Assembly: GCA_902595425.1 (NCBI GenBank)
Contig: CACJPV010000007.1
Location: forward strand, 1 to 61,016
Length of the DNA: 61,016 nucleotides
Direction of reading: 5' to 3'
DNA from: an uncultured Alphaproteobacteria bacterium
GTDB taxonomy: Bacteria; Pseudomonadota; Alphaproteobacteria; HIMB59; GCA-002718135
The notes under the pieces were generated by a model. That model was not told the DNA's origin, did no database searches, and saw only the letters and a list, made by a program, of their open reading frames with translations. Both the position numbers and the translations under genes were made by a program. Shown one piece after another: positions 9,868 to 20,329 of this stretch (positions are counted from its first letter, which is position 1; each line of letters begins with the position of its first letter).

Positions 9868-10324
9868 TTTAATTAATATTAAAAATGGCATAAGGTTTGA
9901 ATGCCAAGGTTCTGGTAAATGCTGTGTTTCAAGAAATTCTTACGGTTTTGTTTATTTAAGTAATATTGACATAAAAAGATTTTCAAAATTTTTTAAATTA
10001 TCTGTGAAGGCTTTTAAAAAGAAATATTGTCAAATAACTGATGGATTTATTCATTTGACTGAAAAAAAAGAATTGGATGGAAATTGTATATTTTTAAAAA
10101 ATAAAATGTGCACAGTATATAAAAGTAGACCGTCTCAATGCAGAACATGGCCTTTTTGGAATGATAATATGAATTCAAAAGTATGGAATGAAGATATCTC
10201 AGTCAATTGCCCTGGAATTGGAAAAGGTAAGATAATCAGTCAAAAAAAAATTAATAAATTATTAAAAGAAGATTTTGATAATGAAAAATTAATTCTTAAA
10301 AATAGAATTACCCCTCTGAAGTAA
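9857..10324 (+). CDS. YkgJ-type cysteine-cluster protein (putative Zn/Fe-chelating domain)
   Basis: A 155-residue protein with the CxxxxxCC start of the family (ECQGSGKCC at residues ~16-24) followed by the second cluster CxxxxxxxCxxYxxRPxxCRxxPF. These eight or so cysteines define the YkgJ/CxxCxxCC family, thought to bind zinc or an iron-sulfur cluster; no biochemical role is established. The ATG lies inside the last codons of recG (11-base overlap), so it is co-transcribed. Its 3' end overlaps the convergent small gene by 17 bases. Confidence 0.85.
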   Translation: MQDDLINIKNGIRFECQGSGKCCVSRNSYGFVYLSNIDIKRFSKFFKLSVKAFKKKYCQITDGFIHLTEKKELDGNCIFLKNKMCTVYKSRPSQCRTWPFWNDNMNSKVWNEDISVNCPGIGKGKIISQKKINKLLKEDFDNEKLILKNRITPLK

Positions 10325-10490
10325 ACTCCATTTCTTTGTAAGAACCGACATAAACTAGACCTTTTTTTTTCAAAATTATTTTAATTGTAGTACCTTCAAG
10401 AACTACTTCTAGAAAATTATCATTTTTTTTAAGAATATCACAATTTTTAGTAATTCCGGTGGCAATATTTTTAATGATGGTTTGTCTCAT
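10308..10490 (-). CDS. small conserved-looking hypothetical protein (60 aa)
   Basis: Sixty-residue soluble protein with alternating beta-strand-like pattern (FLEVVLEGTTIKIILKKKGLVYVG). No family can be named with certainty. It has an ATG start, Lys/Ile-rich codon use like its neighbours and a position just downstream of tRNA-Lys on the same strand. Its C-terminus overlaps the convergent YkgJ-type gene, as elsewhere in this compact genome. Likely real, function unknown. Confidence 0.6.
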   Translation of the reverse strand: MRQTIIKNIATGITKNCDILKKNDNFLEVVLEGTTIKIILKKKGLVYVGSYKEMEFTSEG

Positions 10491-10497
10491 TTAAGAA

Positions 10498-10573
<76 letters not shown>

Positions 10574-10617
10574 ATCACTGTGATGTCTATATAGTTCAAA
10601 ATTCATGAACGCAAGAC

Positions 10618-11115
10618 CTATGATAAAGAGTTTTTACGATTTAAAATGTTGATAGTATTTTTTGAAACAAATTTAGATACATCTCCACCAAGTTTATGAA
10701 CTTCTTTAACTAAATTAGAAGAGATAAAAGAATTATTATCTGAAGACATTAAAAAAACAGTCTCAATATCTGGACTAAGTTGATAATTCATTCCTGTCAT
10801 TTGGAATTCATATTCAAAGTCAGATACTGCTCTTAACCCGCGTATAATACAATTTGCATTATTAGTTTTTGCAAATTCAGTTAAAAGTCCTTGAACTGAA
10901 AAAATAGAAATTTTGTTATTATCTATATTTTCTGACATTAAATCATTTTGAATAATACTTTTTCTCTCATCTATACTTAGCAAAGGTGTTTTATTTTGAT
11001 TATCTGCCACACCTATTATTAATTGATCAACAATTTTAAGTGATCTTTTAATTATATTTAAATGACCATTAGTCATAGGATCAAAAGTACCTGGATATAT
11101 TCCAATTTTAGACAT
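10618..11115 (-). CDS. coaD: phosphopantetheine adenylyltransferase
   Basis: Penultimate step of coenzyme A synthesis: 4'-phosphopantetheine plus ATP gives dephospho-CoA. The nucleotidyltransferase signature GTFDPMTNGH begins near residue 8, and the C-terminal ISSNLVKEV motif is intact. The start is taken at ATG 11113-11115, giving MSKIGIYPGTF and 165 residues; a TTG four codons earlier lies inside gyrA and is less likely. It follows gyrA by one base on the minus strand. Confidence 0.95.
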   Translation of the reverse strand: MSKIGIYPGTFDPMTNGHLNIIKRSLKIVDQLIIGVADNQNKTPLLSIDERKSIIQNDLMSENIDNNKISIFSVQGLLTEFAKTNNANCIIRGLRAVSDFEYEFQMTGMNYQLSPDIETVFLMSSDNNSFISSNLVKEVHKLGGDVSKFVSKNTINILNRKNSLS

Positions 11116-11116
11116 A

Positions 11117-13783
11117 CTATTTATCAATATCTTGTATTCGTGAAACAGAAACTATTGAATCTGCATCTGGTATTTTAAATACACTAACACCTTTAGTTGA
11201 TCTACCAGCAATTCTTATTTGATTAACGTTAACACGTATAATTTGACCTTTATCTGTTACTAAAATTATTTGATCATTATCTTGAACGACAAAACAGTCA
11301 ACTACCTCACCATTTTTATCAGAAGTTAAGATGCCAGTAATACCTTTTCCTCCTCTGTTTGATATTCTATATTCATATGCAGATGATCTTTTTCCATAAC
11401 CATTTGTGGTTAACGCCAGAAGGAATTCTTCATTTATATTAAGTTTGTTAAAGTCAGGTTTTAAACTACCAGCGTTTCTTCTATTTTCAGAAGCAGCTCT
11501 AAGGTAATCTTGTCTAATATTTATATCTATTTTTGAATGCTTTAGTATTGCTTGAGAAATTACATAATTGTTTTTTTCTAGATTAATACCTCTGACACCA
11601 GAAGAGTTTAATCCTGAGAATAGCCTAAGTTTTTCTAAAGGAAATCTTAAACATTTTCCATTTTTGGTTGATAAAAGAATATCATCTTCAGAATTTGCTA
11701 ATTTAATTCCAATAAGTTTGTCACTTGGATCAAGTTTTATTGCCAGTTTTCCACTCTCTCTTAATTCACGTTTTCCACTTTTAGCAACATCGATTAGTTT
11801 ATTTTTTCTAACCATTCCATTTTTTGTTGCAAAAATTATTAAATTTTCAGACCAAGAATTTTCTTCTAAAGGTAAAGGAAGGAATGTTGCAATTTTTTCT
11901 TCATTAGAAAAAGGGAGTAAATTAATGATTGGTTTTCCTCTAGCCTTTAAAGATGCCTCAGGTATATCATGCGATTTAAGAGAATAAACTTTTCCTAAAG
12001 AGGAAAATACCAATAACTTTGTGTGAGTGTCTGCTAGATGTATCTCTTTGACGAAATCTTCTTCTCTAGTTGACATTCCTGTTTTACCTTTTCCACCTCT
12101 ATTTTGGGCTCTATAATTTTCAAGTAGAGAGCGTTTTATATAACCATTATTTGATATGGTGATTACAATGTCTTCCTTTTGAATATATTTTAAATCATCA
12201 ACTTCTTCATATTCTCTATCAATTATCTCACTTTTGCGTGGAGTTGCAAATTCTTTTTTTATTTCATTTAATTCATTTTTTATTTCGCCTAATAGTTTGG
12301 ATCTTGATTGTAAAATATTAAGGTATTTTTTAATTTCTAAAATTAATTGCTCTAAATCTTTTTGAATGTCGTCTCTTTCTAATGAAGTTAATCTATGTAA
12401 TCTTAATTCAAGAATTGCTTTTGCTTGTGCTTCAGTAAATAGAAAAATATTATTTTGAACTTGTGTATTTTCATCATCAACTAATCGAATAAAATTAAGA
12501 TTTTTTTCACTTAATTTCCATTTTTTCTTAATTAATTTCTCTCTAGCTTCTTTTGAGTCTTTAGATGCTTTAATTAAATTTATAATTTCATCAATATTTG
12601 CATTCGCAACTACTAAACCTATTAAAATGTGAGCTTTATCTCTTGCTTTATTTAAATCAAATATAGTTCTTTTAGTAATGACCTCTTCTCTAAAATCAAT
12701 AAATGAACTTAACATGTCCTTAAGATTCATTTGTTCTGGCTTACCTTTATTTAATGCCAACATATTTGAATTAAAGGTAGTTTGTAAAAGTGTGTGTTTA
12801 TACAGCTGATTTAAAATAATATTAGCATCAACATCTTTTTTTAATTCAACTACAACGCGAACACCAATTCGATCAGACTCATCTCTAAGATCTGATATAC
12901 CCTCAATAATATTATTTTTCACTGTTTCAGCAATTTTTTCAATTAGTTTAGATTTATTAACTTGATAAGGTATCTCATGAATAATTATAGCCTCTCTATC
13001 TTTTTTAAAATTCTCAATGGATGTCTTTGATCTTAAAATTACCCCACCTTTTCCAGTTTGAAATGTATCAAATATTCCCTTTTTGCCAATTATCTGACCG
13101 CCAGTAGGAAAATCAGGACCATGAATAAATCTAATAAGATCATCTATGTCTGACTCTGGATTTTCAATTAAGTGAAGAGTTGCATCAATAACCTCGCCTA
13201 AATTGTGAGGTGCAATATTTGTTGCCATTCCTACAGCAATTCCTGAAGCTCCATTAACAAGCAAATTAGGGAACTGAGCAGGTAGTACAGTTGGTTCTTT
13301 TGTACTATCATCATAATTAGGCTGAAAATTGATTGTTTCTTTTTCTAAATCAGTTACTATTTTTTCTGCTACCTTAGCTAATCTTGCTTCAGTGTATCTC
13401 ATTGCAGCTGGAGGGTCACCATCAAGAGAGCCAAAATTACCCTGACCATCAATAAGTTCTAATCTCATTGAAAAATCTTGTGCCATTCGCACCATTGATT
13501 GATAAATTGCACCATCTCCATGAGGATGATATTTACCCATAACATCCCCAACAATTCTTGCTGATTTTCTGTAGGGTTTATTAAAATTGTAACCGGATTC
13601 ATTCATTGAATACAATATTCTTCTATGGACTGGCTTTAACCCATCTCTACAATCAGGAAGAGCCCTACTAACAATAACTGACATTGCATAATCCAAGTAG
13701 GAATTTTGCATTTCCTCTACTAAAGATATATTAGAGATGTTGCTTTCTGATCCGGGTTCCGAATTTATATTATTATCTGACAC
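11117..13783 (-). CDS. gyrA: DNA gyrase subunit A
   Basis: Breakage-reunion subunit of the type II topoisomerase that introduces negative supercoils. The 888-residue protein starts at a GTG, has the catalytic tyrosine at Tyr130 in [10 protein letters not shown], the winged-helix domain, and a C-terminal beta-pinwheel with the GyrA box variant QNRGGKG. In the quinolone region, E. coli Ser83 and Asp87 correspond to Gly91 and Gln95 ([10 protein letters not shown]). Length is as expected (E. coli 875). It precedes coaD; a 140-base AT-only gap separates it from ssb upstream. Confidence 0.97.
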   Translation of the reverse strand: MSDNNINSEPGSESNISNISLVEEMQNSYLDYAMSVIVSRALPDCRDGLKPVHRRILYSMNESGYNFNKPYRKSARIVGDVMGKYHPHGDGAIYQSMVRMAQDFSMRLELIDGQGNFGSLDGDPPAAMRYTEARLAKVAEKIVTDLEKETINFQPNYDDSTKEPTVLPAQFPNLLVNGASGIAVGMATNIAPHNLGEVIDATLHLIENPESDIDDLIRFIHGPDFPTGGQIIGKKGIFDTFQTGKGGVILRSKTSIENFKKDREAIIIHEIPYQVNKSKLIEKIAETVKNNIIEGISDLRDESDRIGVRVVVELKKDVDANIILNQLYKHTLLQTTFNSNMLALNKGKPEQMNLKDMLSSFIDFREEVITKRTIFDLNKARDKAHILIGLVVANANIDEIINLIKASKDSKEAREKLIKKKWKLSEKNLNFIRLVDDENTQVQNNIFLFTEAQAKAILELRLHRLTSLERDDIQKDLEQLILEIKKYLNILQSRSKLLGEIKNELNEIKKEFATPRKSEIIDREYEEVDDLKYIQKEDIVITISNNGYIKRSLLENYRAQNRGGKGKTGMSTREEDFVKEIHLADTHTKLLVFSSLGKVYSLKSHDIPEASLKARGKPIINLLPFSNEEKIATFLPLPLEENSWSENLIIFATKNGMVRKNKLIDVAKSGKRELRESGKLAIKLDPSDKLIGIKLANSEDDILLSTKNGKCLRFPLEKLRLFSGLNSSGVRGINLEKNNYVISQAILKHSKIDINIRQDYLRAASENRRNAGSLKPDFNKLNINEEFLLALTTNGYGKRSSAYEYRISNRGGKGITGILTSDKNGEVVDCFVVQDNDQIILVTDKGQIIRVNVNQIRIAGRSTKGVSVFKIPDADSIVSVSRIQDIDK

Positions 13784-13923
13784 TGATTTTTATTGGTTTT
13801 CTGCGAAATTTTTTCTAAATTAATATCAAATATCACTTGTTTATACAATCTTATAAAAATAATTTAATGAATTAAATAAATGTTATTTATCAATAAATTA
13901 AAGTTATTATCTAATTAAATTAT
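13784..13923 (-). promoter_or_regulatory. gyrA upstream region with AT-only inverted repeats
   Basis: A 140-base non-coding gap between ssb and gyrA. It contains two overlapping AT-only inverted repeats: ATTTAAT/ATTAAAT at 13862-13877 and ATAAAT/ATTTAT at 13876-13890. On the minus strand TTGTAT, 17 bases, TATTAA form a possible sigma70-type promoter ending about 40 bases upstream of the gyrA GTG. AT-rich sequence makes such matches easy by chance, so this is a weak call. Confidence 0.25.
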
Positions 13924-14394
13924 TTAAAAAGGGATATCTTCTTCAAGGTCGGAAGAATCAGTTGTCGTTTCCCCAAATGAATCATCAGAAATAGTGTTGT
14001 TGTCCATTGATGATGATTGATTTTCAATAGAGTCGGTTTGACTTCTTGAACCAAGTAAAGTTAGGTTGCCGCTATAATTTTGAAGAACTACCTCTGTTGT
14101 ATATCTATCTTTACCCTCTTGATCTTGCCATTTACGTGTTTGTAACTCGCCTTCAACATATATTTGGGAACCTTTTTTTACATATTGCTCGACTATCCCT
14201 ACCAATCCTTCATTAAAAACTACAACATTATGCCATGAGGTCTTTTCTTTTTTTTCTTGAGTATCTCTATCAGTCCATCGTTTAGAAGTTGCAATGCTGA
14301 AATTAGCAATCTTTTTTCCATTTTGCATAGATCTTATATCAGGATCTTTACCTAATCTTCCTAATAAAATTACTTTATTAACACTACCAACCAT
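13924..14394 (-). CDS. ssb: single-stranded DNA-binding protein
   Basis: Coats single-stranded DNA during replication, repair and recombination. The 156-residue protein begins with the OB fold (VNKVILLGRLGKDPDIR), then an acidic Ser/Asp-rich linker, and ends with the classic partner-docking tip DLEEDIPF. Length is typical of proteobacterial SSB. It diverges from uvrA across 56 bases, the usual ssb/uvrA arrangement. Confidence 0.97.
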   Translation of the reverse strand: MVGSVNKVILLGRLGKDPDIRSMQNGKKIANFSIATSKRWTDRDTQEKKEKTSWHNVVVFNEGLVGIVEQYVKKGSQIYVEGELQTRKWQDQEGKDRYTTEVVLQNYSGNLTLLGSRSQTDSIENQSSSMDNNTISDDSFGETTTDSSDLEEDIPF

Positions 14395-14450
14395 AGATTT
14401 TCTATATATATCTTTATAACAATTTATTTAAATAAACTATCAGAAATTAA

Positions 14451-17255
14451 ATGAATCAAGATAAAATTGTTATTAAAGGTGCAAGAGAGCACAATTTAAA
14501 AAATATTAGTCTTGATATTCCAAAAAATAAATTTGTCGTAATTACAGGAGTAAGTGGGTCAGGTAAATCAACATTAGCTTTTGACACTATTTACTCTGAA
14601 GGACAACGAAAATATGTTGAGAGTTTGTCAGCTTACGCAAGGCAATTTCTACAAATGATGAATAAGCCAGATGTTGACTCAATTGATGGTTTATCTCCAG
14701 CTATTTCTATTGAACAAAAAACAACACAAAAAAATCCAAGGAGTACAGTTGGTACAGTCACCGAAATTTATGACTATTTGAGAGTGCTCTTTGCCAGAGT
14801 AGGTATCCCCTACTCTCCTGCTACAGGATTACCGATAAAGTCACAAAGTGTGGCTGAAATATGTGATAACATATTAGATAATAATGATGGAAGTAAAGCT
14901 TATATTCTCTCACCCATAGTAAGAGATAGAAAAGGTGAATATAGGAAAGAAATAGAAGAACTAAAAAAGAAAGGTTATCAAAGGCTAAAAGTTGATGGAA
15001 CAATTTATGAAATTGATGAAGTCCCAAAATTAAAAAAAAATTTTAAGCACAATATTGATGTTCTTGTAGATAGATTGGTTGTAAAAAAAAACATCCAACA
15101 AAGATTAGCTGAAAGTATTGAAATAGGTTTGGCATTATCAGATGGCTTAATTTACCTTGAAAACTTAGATACAAAAAAAAAATCAACTTACTCATCGAAA
15201 TTTGCGTGTCCAGTATCAGGTTTTTCAATAGAGGAAATAGAGCCAAGACTATTTAGTTTTAACGCTCCCATGGGAGCTTGCAAAGAATGTGATGGAATTG
15301 GAATAGAAAAATTTTTTGATGAAAAAAAAATTATACCTGACGACTCAAGATCAATTTTAAAAGGTGCAATAAAACCATGGGAAACCAAAGTATTTGGTTA
15401 TCAGAAAAAGTTTTTTGTTGAAACAATATCAAAAATTTTAAAAAATTATAAAATTAATGTTAACACTCCTTGGTACAAAATACCTAAAAATGTTCAAGAA
15501 ATTATACTTTATGGCGATGATAATAACGATCTTACATTTGTAAGAGATTTTGAGGGTATAATAAATTTCATAGATAGAAAATATTCTGAAACAGAAAGAT
15601 GGTGGATTCAATATGAGTTAGAAAAATATTTATCTGAGAGAGATTGTGAAGTATGCAAGGGTTACAGGCTTAATGAAAAAGCTTTATCAGTTAAAATAAC
15701 TGGAAGTCACATTGGAGAAATTACAAAAAAATCAATTGATGATTGCTATGTATGGTTTAATAAAATACATAAAAATCTCTCAGATAATGAAAATACAATT
15801 GCTGAAGGTGTAATTAAAGAAATAAAAGATAGGTTAGAATTTTTAAATAAAGTTGGACTTGATTATTTATCTTTAGCAAGAGCAAGTAAAAGCTTGTCAG
15901 GTGGGGAGAGTCAAAGAATTAGATTAGCAAGTCAAATTGGATCAGGATTAACAGGTGTATTATATGTATTGGATGAACCCTCAATTGGATTACATCAAAA
16001 AGATAATCAACAATTAATTAATACACTTTTTAAATTAAGAGATCTTGGTAATACGGTAATAGTTGTCGAACATGACGAAGATGCAATAAAGCAATCTGAT
16101 CATGTTATTGATATCGGTGTAAAAGCAGGAATTCATGGTGGTGAGGTTGTAGCGCAAGGGAGCTTAAAAAATGTACTTAAAAATACTAAAAGTTTAACTG
16201 CTCAATATCTAAATAAAAAAAAGGAAATTAAAATACCTGATCATAGAAGAAAGTTTAATAAAAATAAAATTTTCACTCTTCAAAAAATTAAAACAAATAA
16301 TCTTAATAATTTAGAAGTAAAATTTCCTTTAAGTAATTTTATTTGTGTCACAGGAGTATCTGGTAGTGGAAAATCATCATTAATAATTGATACTTTATAC
16401 AAAAGACTTGATGAATATTTTAATAAATCACTTAATAAGGAAGAGAGTTATTTCAATTTTAAAGGCATAAAAAATATTGATAAAGTAATTGATATAGATC
16501 AAACTCCTATCGGCAGAACCCCAAGATCTAATCCAGCTACTTACACAGGTTGTTTCACGCCAATTAGAGATTGGTATGCTGGATTAAATGAATCTAATGC
16601 AAGGGGATATAAGCCAGGACGTTTTTCTTTTAATGTTAAAGGAGGAAGATGTGAATCTTGTGAAGGTGATGGTGTCAAAAAAATAGAAATGCATTTTTTA
16701 GCTGATGTTTATGTAGAGTGTGATATTTGTAAAGGAAAAAGATATAACCGTGAAACTTTAGAAGTTAAATACAACAATAAATCAATTGCAGATGTATTGG
16801 ATATGACGGTAGAAGAAGGTTATAATTTTTTTTCAAAGATACCTTCAATTAAACAAAAATTAAAAACTCTAGTTGATGTGGGATTAGATTATATTAAAAT
16901 TGGACAATCAGCAACCACTCTTTCAGGGGGGGAAGCTCAACGAATTAAATTATCAAAAGAATTATCCAAAAGATCAACTGGAAAAACTCTATACATTTTA
17001 GATGAACCAACAACTGGATTACATTTTGATGACGTAAACAAGTTATTAAAAATATTACATACTTTAGTAGATGAGGGTAATACTGTTATTGTTATTGAGC
17101 ATAATTTAGATGTTATAAAAACAGCTGATTATATTATAGATTTAGGTCCACTTGGAGGTGTTAAAGGTGGAGAAATCATAGCAAAGGGATCTCCCGAAGA
17201 TATTGCAAATACAAAAAAAAGCTTTACAGGTAGTTTTCTAAAAAAAATTTTATAA
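14451..17255 (+). CDS. uvrA: excinuclease ABC subunit A
   Basis: Damage-recognition ATPase of nucleotide excision repair. The 934-residue protein has two ABC modules: Walker A GVSGSGKSTLAF near residue 32 and GVSGSGKSSL near 640, each with LSGGE/Q signatures. The C-terminal zinc finger (CESCEGDG with CDICKGKR) is intact. The first zinc site reads CPVSGFS instead of CPxC, so one cysteine is lost, a change I recall from other alphaproteobacterial UvrA proteins. It is followed by sodB after 14 bases. Confidence 0.97.
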   Translation: MNQDKIVIKGAREHNLKNISLDIPKNKFVVITGVSGSGKSTLAFDTIYSEGQRKYVESLSAYARQFLQMMNKPDVDSIDGLSPAISIEQKTTQKNPRSTVGTVTEIYDYLRVLFARVGIPYSPATGLPIKSQSVAEICDNILDNNDGSKAYILSPIVRDRKGEYRKEIEELKKKGYQRLKVDGTIYEIDEVPKLKKNFKHNIDVLVDRLVVKKNIQQRLAESIEIGLALSDGLIYLENLDTKKKSTYSSKFACPVSGFSIEEIEPRLFSFNAPMGACKECDGIGIEKFFDEKKIIPDDSRSILKGAIKPWETKVFGYQKKFFVETISKILKNYKINVNTPWYKIPKNVQEIILYGDDNNDLTFVRDFEGIINFIDRKYSETERWWIQYELEKYLSERDCEVCKGYRLNEKALSVKITGSHIGEITKKSIDDCYVWFNKIHKNLSDNENTIAEGVIKEIKDRLEFLNKVGLDYLSLARASKSLSGGESQRIRLASQIGSGLTGVLYVLDEPSIGLHQKDNQQLINTLFKLRDLGNTVIVVEHDEDAIKQSDHVIDIGVKAGIHGGEVVAQGSLKNVLKNTKSLTAQYLNKKKEIKIPDHRRKFNKNKIFTLQKIKTNNLNNLEVKFPLSNFICVTGVSGSGKSSLIIDTLYKRLDEYFNKSLNKEESYFNFKGIKNIDKVIDIDQTPIGRTPRSNPATYTGCFTPIRDWYAGLNESNARGYKPGRFSFNVKGGRCESCEGDGVKKIEMHFLADVYVECDICKGKRYNRETLEVKYNNKSIADVLDMTVEEGYNFFSKIPSIKQKLKTLVDVGLDYIKIGQSATTLSGGEAQRIKLSKELSKRSTGKTLYILDEPTTGLHFDDVNKLLKILHTLVDEGNTVIVIEHNLDVIKTADYIIDLGPLGGVKGGEIIAKGSPEDIANTKKSFTGSFLKKIL

Positions 17256-17269
17256 ATGAAGGAAAAAAA

Positions 17270-17869
17270 ATGATAAGTTTAGAGTTACCTGATTTACCAT
17301 ATAGCAAAGATGCTCTTGCACCTTATATGTCTGCTGAAACTTTAGAATTGCATCATGATAAACATCACATGGCATATGTCACTAATGGTAATAAATTTAT
17401 TAAAGAGAATAATTTAAATGAAGATTCAATAGAAGATATTGTTAAAAATACTTATAATAAAAATGCTCCTGTATTTAACAATGTTGCACAACATTTAAAT
17501 CACATACATTTTTGGGAAATTATGAAAAATAATCCAGATGGTAAAATGCCATCTGAATTAGAAAATAAAATTAATGACGATTTAGGATCAGTTGAATCAA
17601 TGAAAGAAGCATTTATAAACGCTGGTATTGGACAATTTGGTTCAGGTTGGTGTTGGCTTGTATTAAATGAGGGTAAAATTGAAATTACCAAAACTCCAAA
17701 TGCAGAAAACCCTATCGTGCATGACCAGATACCCCTTTTAGGTTGTGATGTCTGGGAGCATTCTTATTACGTTGATTATAGAAATAGAAGGCCAGATTAC
17801 TTAAAAGCATTTATTGACAATCTAGTTAACTGGGAAAAAGTAACAGAGAATTTCTTAAAGAACGTTTAA
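17270..17869 (+). CDS. sodB: superoxide dismutase, Fe type
   Basis: Converts superoxide to oxygen and hydrogen peroxide. Metal ligands are seen in HHDKHH, NHIHFW and DVWEHSYYVDY. Iron specificity is inferred from Gln in NNVAQHLNH (the FeSOD position of the outer-sphere Gln) and from Ala rather than Gln in the TPNAENP segment where MnSOD carries Gln. The 199-residue length is normal. A clear AAGGA ribosome site precedes the ATG, unlike most genes here, consistent with high expression. It converges on secF with one base between the stops. Confidence 0.95.
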   Translation: MISLELPDLPYSKDALAPYMSAETLELHHDKHHMAYVTNGNKFIKENNLNEDSIEDIVKNTYNKNAPVFNNVAQHLNHIHFWEIMKNNPDGKMPSELENKINDDLGSVESMKEAFINAGIGQFGSGWCWLVLNEGKIEITKTPNAENPIVHDQIPLLGCDVWEHSYYVDYRNRRPDYLKAFIDNLVNWEKVTENFLKNV

Positions 17870-17870
17870 A

Positions 17871-18773
17871 TTAATTTTCATCTTCTTCTTGCGGTCTGAA
17901 CTTAAAAACAAGTAAGGTTGGGACCGCAATAAATATTGATGAATACGTACCTATTAATACTCCAATTATCATTGTTAAAGCAAAAGGTTTAATTACTTCA
18001 CCGCCAAAAATATAAAGTGATAACAACGCTAAAAGTGTTGTAATACTAGTCATAACAGTTCTTGAAAGTGTGTTATTAATTGATAAGTTGAATAAATCTA
18101 AGAGGTCAAGTTGCTTATACTTTCTTAAGTTTTCCCTAACTCTGTCAAAAATAACAACAGTATCATTTATTGAATATCCTGCTATTGTTAACACAGCAGC
18201 AATTGTGGATAGAGAAAATTCAACATTCAAGATTGATAAAAATCCAAGTGTAAAAAGAACATCATGGGTTAAGGCGACTACGGCTCCAAAACCAAACTGC
18301 CATTCAAACCTCAACCAGATGTAAATTAAAATAGCAAATAAGGCAAAAGTAACAGCTTGAAAACCTTTCCACAATAATTCAGAACTAATTGTAGGTCCTA
18401 CAAATTCAGATCTTCTAAATTCTTCTACTTTGTCATTAACAAGTTTCTTAACCTTATTAACTGTTTCAATACTTTCCTGATTATTTTCATTTTGCAATCT
18501 AATTATTATAGTATTTTCGTCACCAAATTCTTGAAGAGAAACTTCATTAAAATTTGGCGATAAAATATCACGCAATTCACCAATACTTGTATTTTGAGTA
18601 CTTACTTCAATTAAAGTACCACCTTTAAAATCAATTCCTAAATTTAAACCTTTAAAAAATAGGAGGATAAAAGATAGAAAAATAGCGACACTAGAAGCTA
18701 TATAAAATTTTTTTCTATGGTTTAAAAATTTATAATCAGAGTCAACTGGTATTATTTTATTTAGACCAAACAT
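17871..18773 (-). CDS. secF: protein translocase subunit SecF
   Basis: Inner-membrane partner of SecD that uses the proton gradient to complete protein export through SecYEG. The 300-residue protein has one N-terminal membrane helix, the periplasmic P4 domain with the GIDFKGGT motif, and five C-terminal helices with the SINDTVVIFDRVREN motif. The ATG overlaps the secD stop (TAATG), so translation is coupled. Last gene of yajC-secD-secF. Confidence 0.97.
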   Translation of the reverse strand: MFGLNKIIPVDSDYKFLNHRKKFYIASSVAIFLSFILLFFKGLNLGIDFKGGTLIEVSTQNTSIGELRDILSPNFNEVSLQEFGDENTIIIRLQNENNQESIETVNKVKKLVNDKVEEFRRSEFVGPTISSELLWKGFQAVTFALFAILIYIWLRFEWQFGFGAVVALTHDVLFTLGFLSILNVEFSLSTIAAVLTIAGYSINDTVVIFDRVRENLRKYKQLDLLDLFNLSINNTLSRTVMTSITTLLALLSLYIFGGEVIKPFALTMIIGVLIGTYSSIFIAVPTLLVFKFRPQEEDEN

Positions 18774-20323
18774 TATAAATTAATCTCCTTTTTAGAGGTA
18801 AAAGCAATATAGACGTGCACCAAAAGATTGGTAAGCATCAATGCAGTAAACATTGAAGCAATAACTCCTAAAGATAATGTTATTGAAAAGCCTTTTATTG
18901 GCCCAGAACCAAATATAAATAATAGTAAAGATGCAATTAAAGTAGTGATGTTAGCATCTAAAATAGTCGAAAGAGCTTTATCAAAACCTTTTTTAATAGT
19001 TTCATATATTTTTTTATTCTTAAAATTTTCTTCTTTAATTCTCTCAAAAATTAAAACATTTGCATCAACAGCCATTCCAATTGTTAAAACTATACCTGCA
19101 ATACCTGGTAGAGTTAAAGTGGCCCCAATTGTGCCTAGTAACGCAATTATTATAAATAAGTTGGCTATAAGTGATATATTTGCGATTAAACCAAAAGATC
19201 CATAAATTAGGATCATAAATACACAAACTAATATCATTCCAATAATAGCAGCTATTTTGCCAGCTGCTATTGAGTCAGCTCCTAACCCAGGGCCAACAGA
19301 TCTTTCCTCAACAATTTCCAATGGAGCTGGCAAGGCTCCAGCTCTTAATAAAACTGCTAAATCTGCTGCCTCTTGAGAAGTAAAGTTACCTGTAATTATA
19401 CCTGATCCTCCAGTAATTGCTGAGTTAATAACTGGCGCAGTAATTACAACACCATCTAAAACAACCGCAAATCTTTTTCCTATATTTTCAGAAGTTGCTT
19501 TTCCAAATTTTTGAGCACCAGTTGTATCAAATCTAAAAGAAACAGCATGTCCTTCTGTTTGATCAAAAGAAGCATAAGCATCAATCAAATTTTCACCCCC
19601 TACTCGTGATTTTTTTTCTAATAAATATTTAATTTCTTCATTATTAATATCTGAAACAATCATTCTCCCAAAGGGAGCAAGGTTAAGTGATAATGATTTC
19701 GTATCTTCATCATCAACCATATGAAAATTTAATTTAGCTGTTTTGCCTAAAAGATCTTTTATTCGTTCAGGATCTTTTACACCTGGTAATTGTAGAAGTA
19801 TTCTGTCTCTCCCAGATCTTTGAATAAGAGGCTCTTTTGTTCCTGATTCATCTATCCTTTTTCTTACTATTTCCAACGATTGTTTAATAGCACTATCTTG
19901 TATAGATTTTTTATAAGTTTCATCAATCGATATAGAAGCTATATTATTTGTTATGCTAAATTTTACTGAACGATAATTTTTTAAAAATTCATCTCTTATT
20001 ATTTTTAATTTTTCAGAACTATCAAAACGAATCTTTAAAACTTCATTTTGTTTTTCAATATTATTTATCTTTACTCTATTTTCTCTTGATATTATTCTTA
20101 TAGAATCATTAAAATTTTCGAACTCTTCTTTGATTAAGACGTCAGTTTGAACTTCAAGTAATAGATAAGATCCTCCTTGAAGATCTAGGCCAAGATTCAA
20201 ACGATTATCAAAATACCAACTACCTGTATCTTCCTTGTAAAGCAAAGAAGGAATAGCAAATATAATGCCTATACTTAATAGTATAAGAACTATAAAAATC
20301 TTCCACAGAGGATAATTTTTCAT
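18773..20323 (-). CDS. secD: protein translocase subunit SecD
   Basis: Six-helix RND-type membrane protein of the Sec holotranslocon. The 516-residue protein has the LGLDLQGGSYLLLEV motif after helix 1, the large periplasmic P1 head (residues ~40-330) and a C-terminal five-helix block with GMAVDANVLIFERIKEE. Length is on the short side of the family (500-620). It lies 6 bases after yajC and overlaps secF. Confidence 0.97.
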   Translation of the reverse strand: MKNYPLWKIFIVLILLSIGIIFAIPSLLYKEDTGSWYFDNRLNLGLDLQGGSYLLLEVQTDVLIKEEFENFNDSIRIISRENRVKINNIEKQNEVLKIRFDSSEKLKIIRDEFLKNYRSVKFSITNNIASISIDETYKKSIQDSAIKQSLEIVRKRIDESGTKEPLIQRSGRDRILLQLPGVKDPERIKDLLGKTAKLNFHMVDDEDTKSLSLNLAPFGRMIVSDINNEEIKYLLEKKSRVGGENLIDAYASFDQTEGHAVSFRFDTTGAQKFGKATSENIGKRFAVVLDGVVITAPVINSAITGGSGIITGNFTSQEAADLAVLLRAGALPAPLEIVEERSVGPGLGADSIAAGKIAAIIGMILVCVFMILIYGSFGLIANISLIANLFIIIALLGTIGATLTLPGIAGIVLTIGMAVDANVLIFERIKEENFKNKKIYETIKKGFDKALSTILDANITTLIASLLLFIFGSGPIKGFSITLSLGVIASMFTALMLTNLLVHVYIAFTSKKEINL

Positions 20324-20329
20324 ATTGAA

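Noticed and set aside
11568..11987. 139-residue plus-strand frame inside gyrA
   Set aside because: Lies fully antisense to the GyrA C-terminal pinwheel; Ser/Phe-rich, no motif or ribosome site.
18828..19205. 125-residue plus-strand frame inside secD
   Set aside because: Antisense shadow of membrane helices; no independent support.
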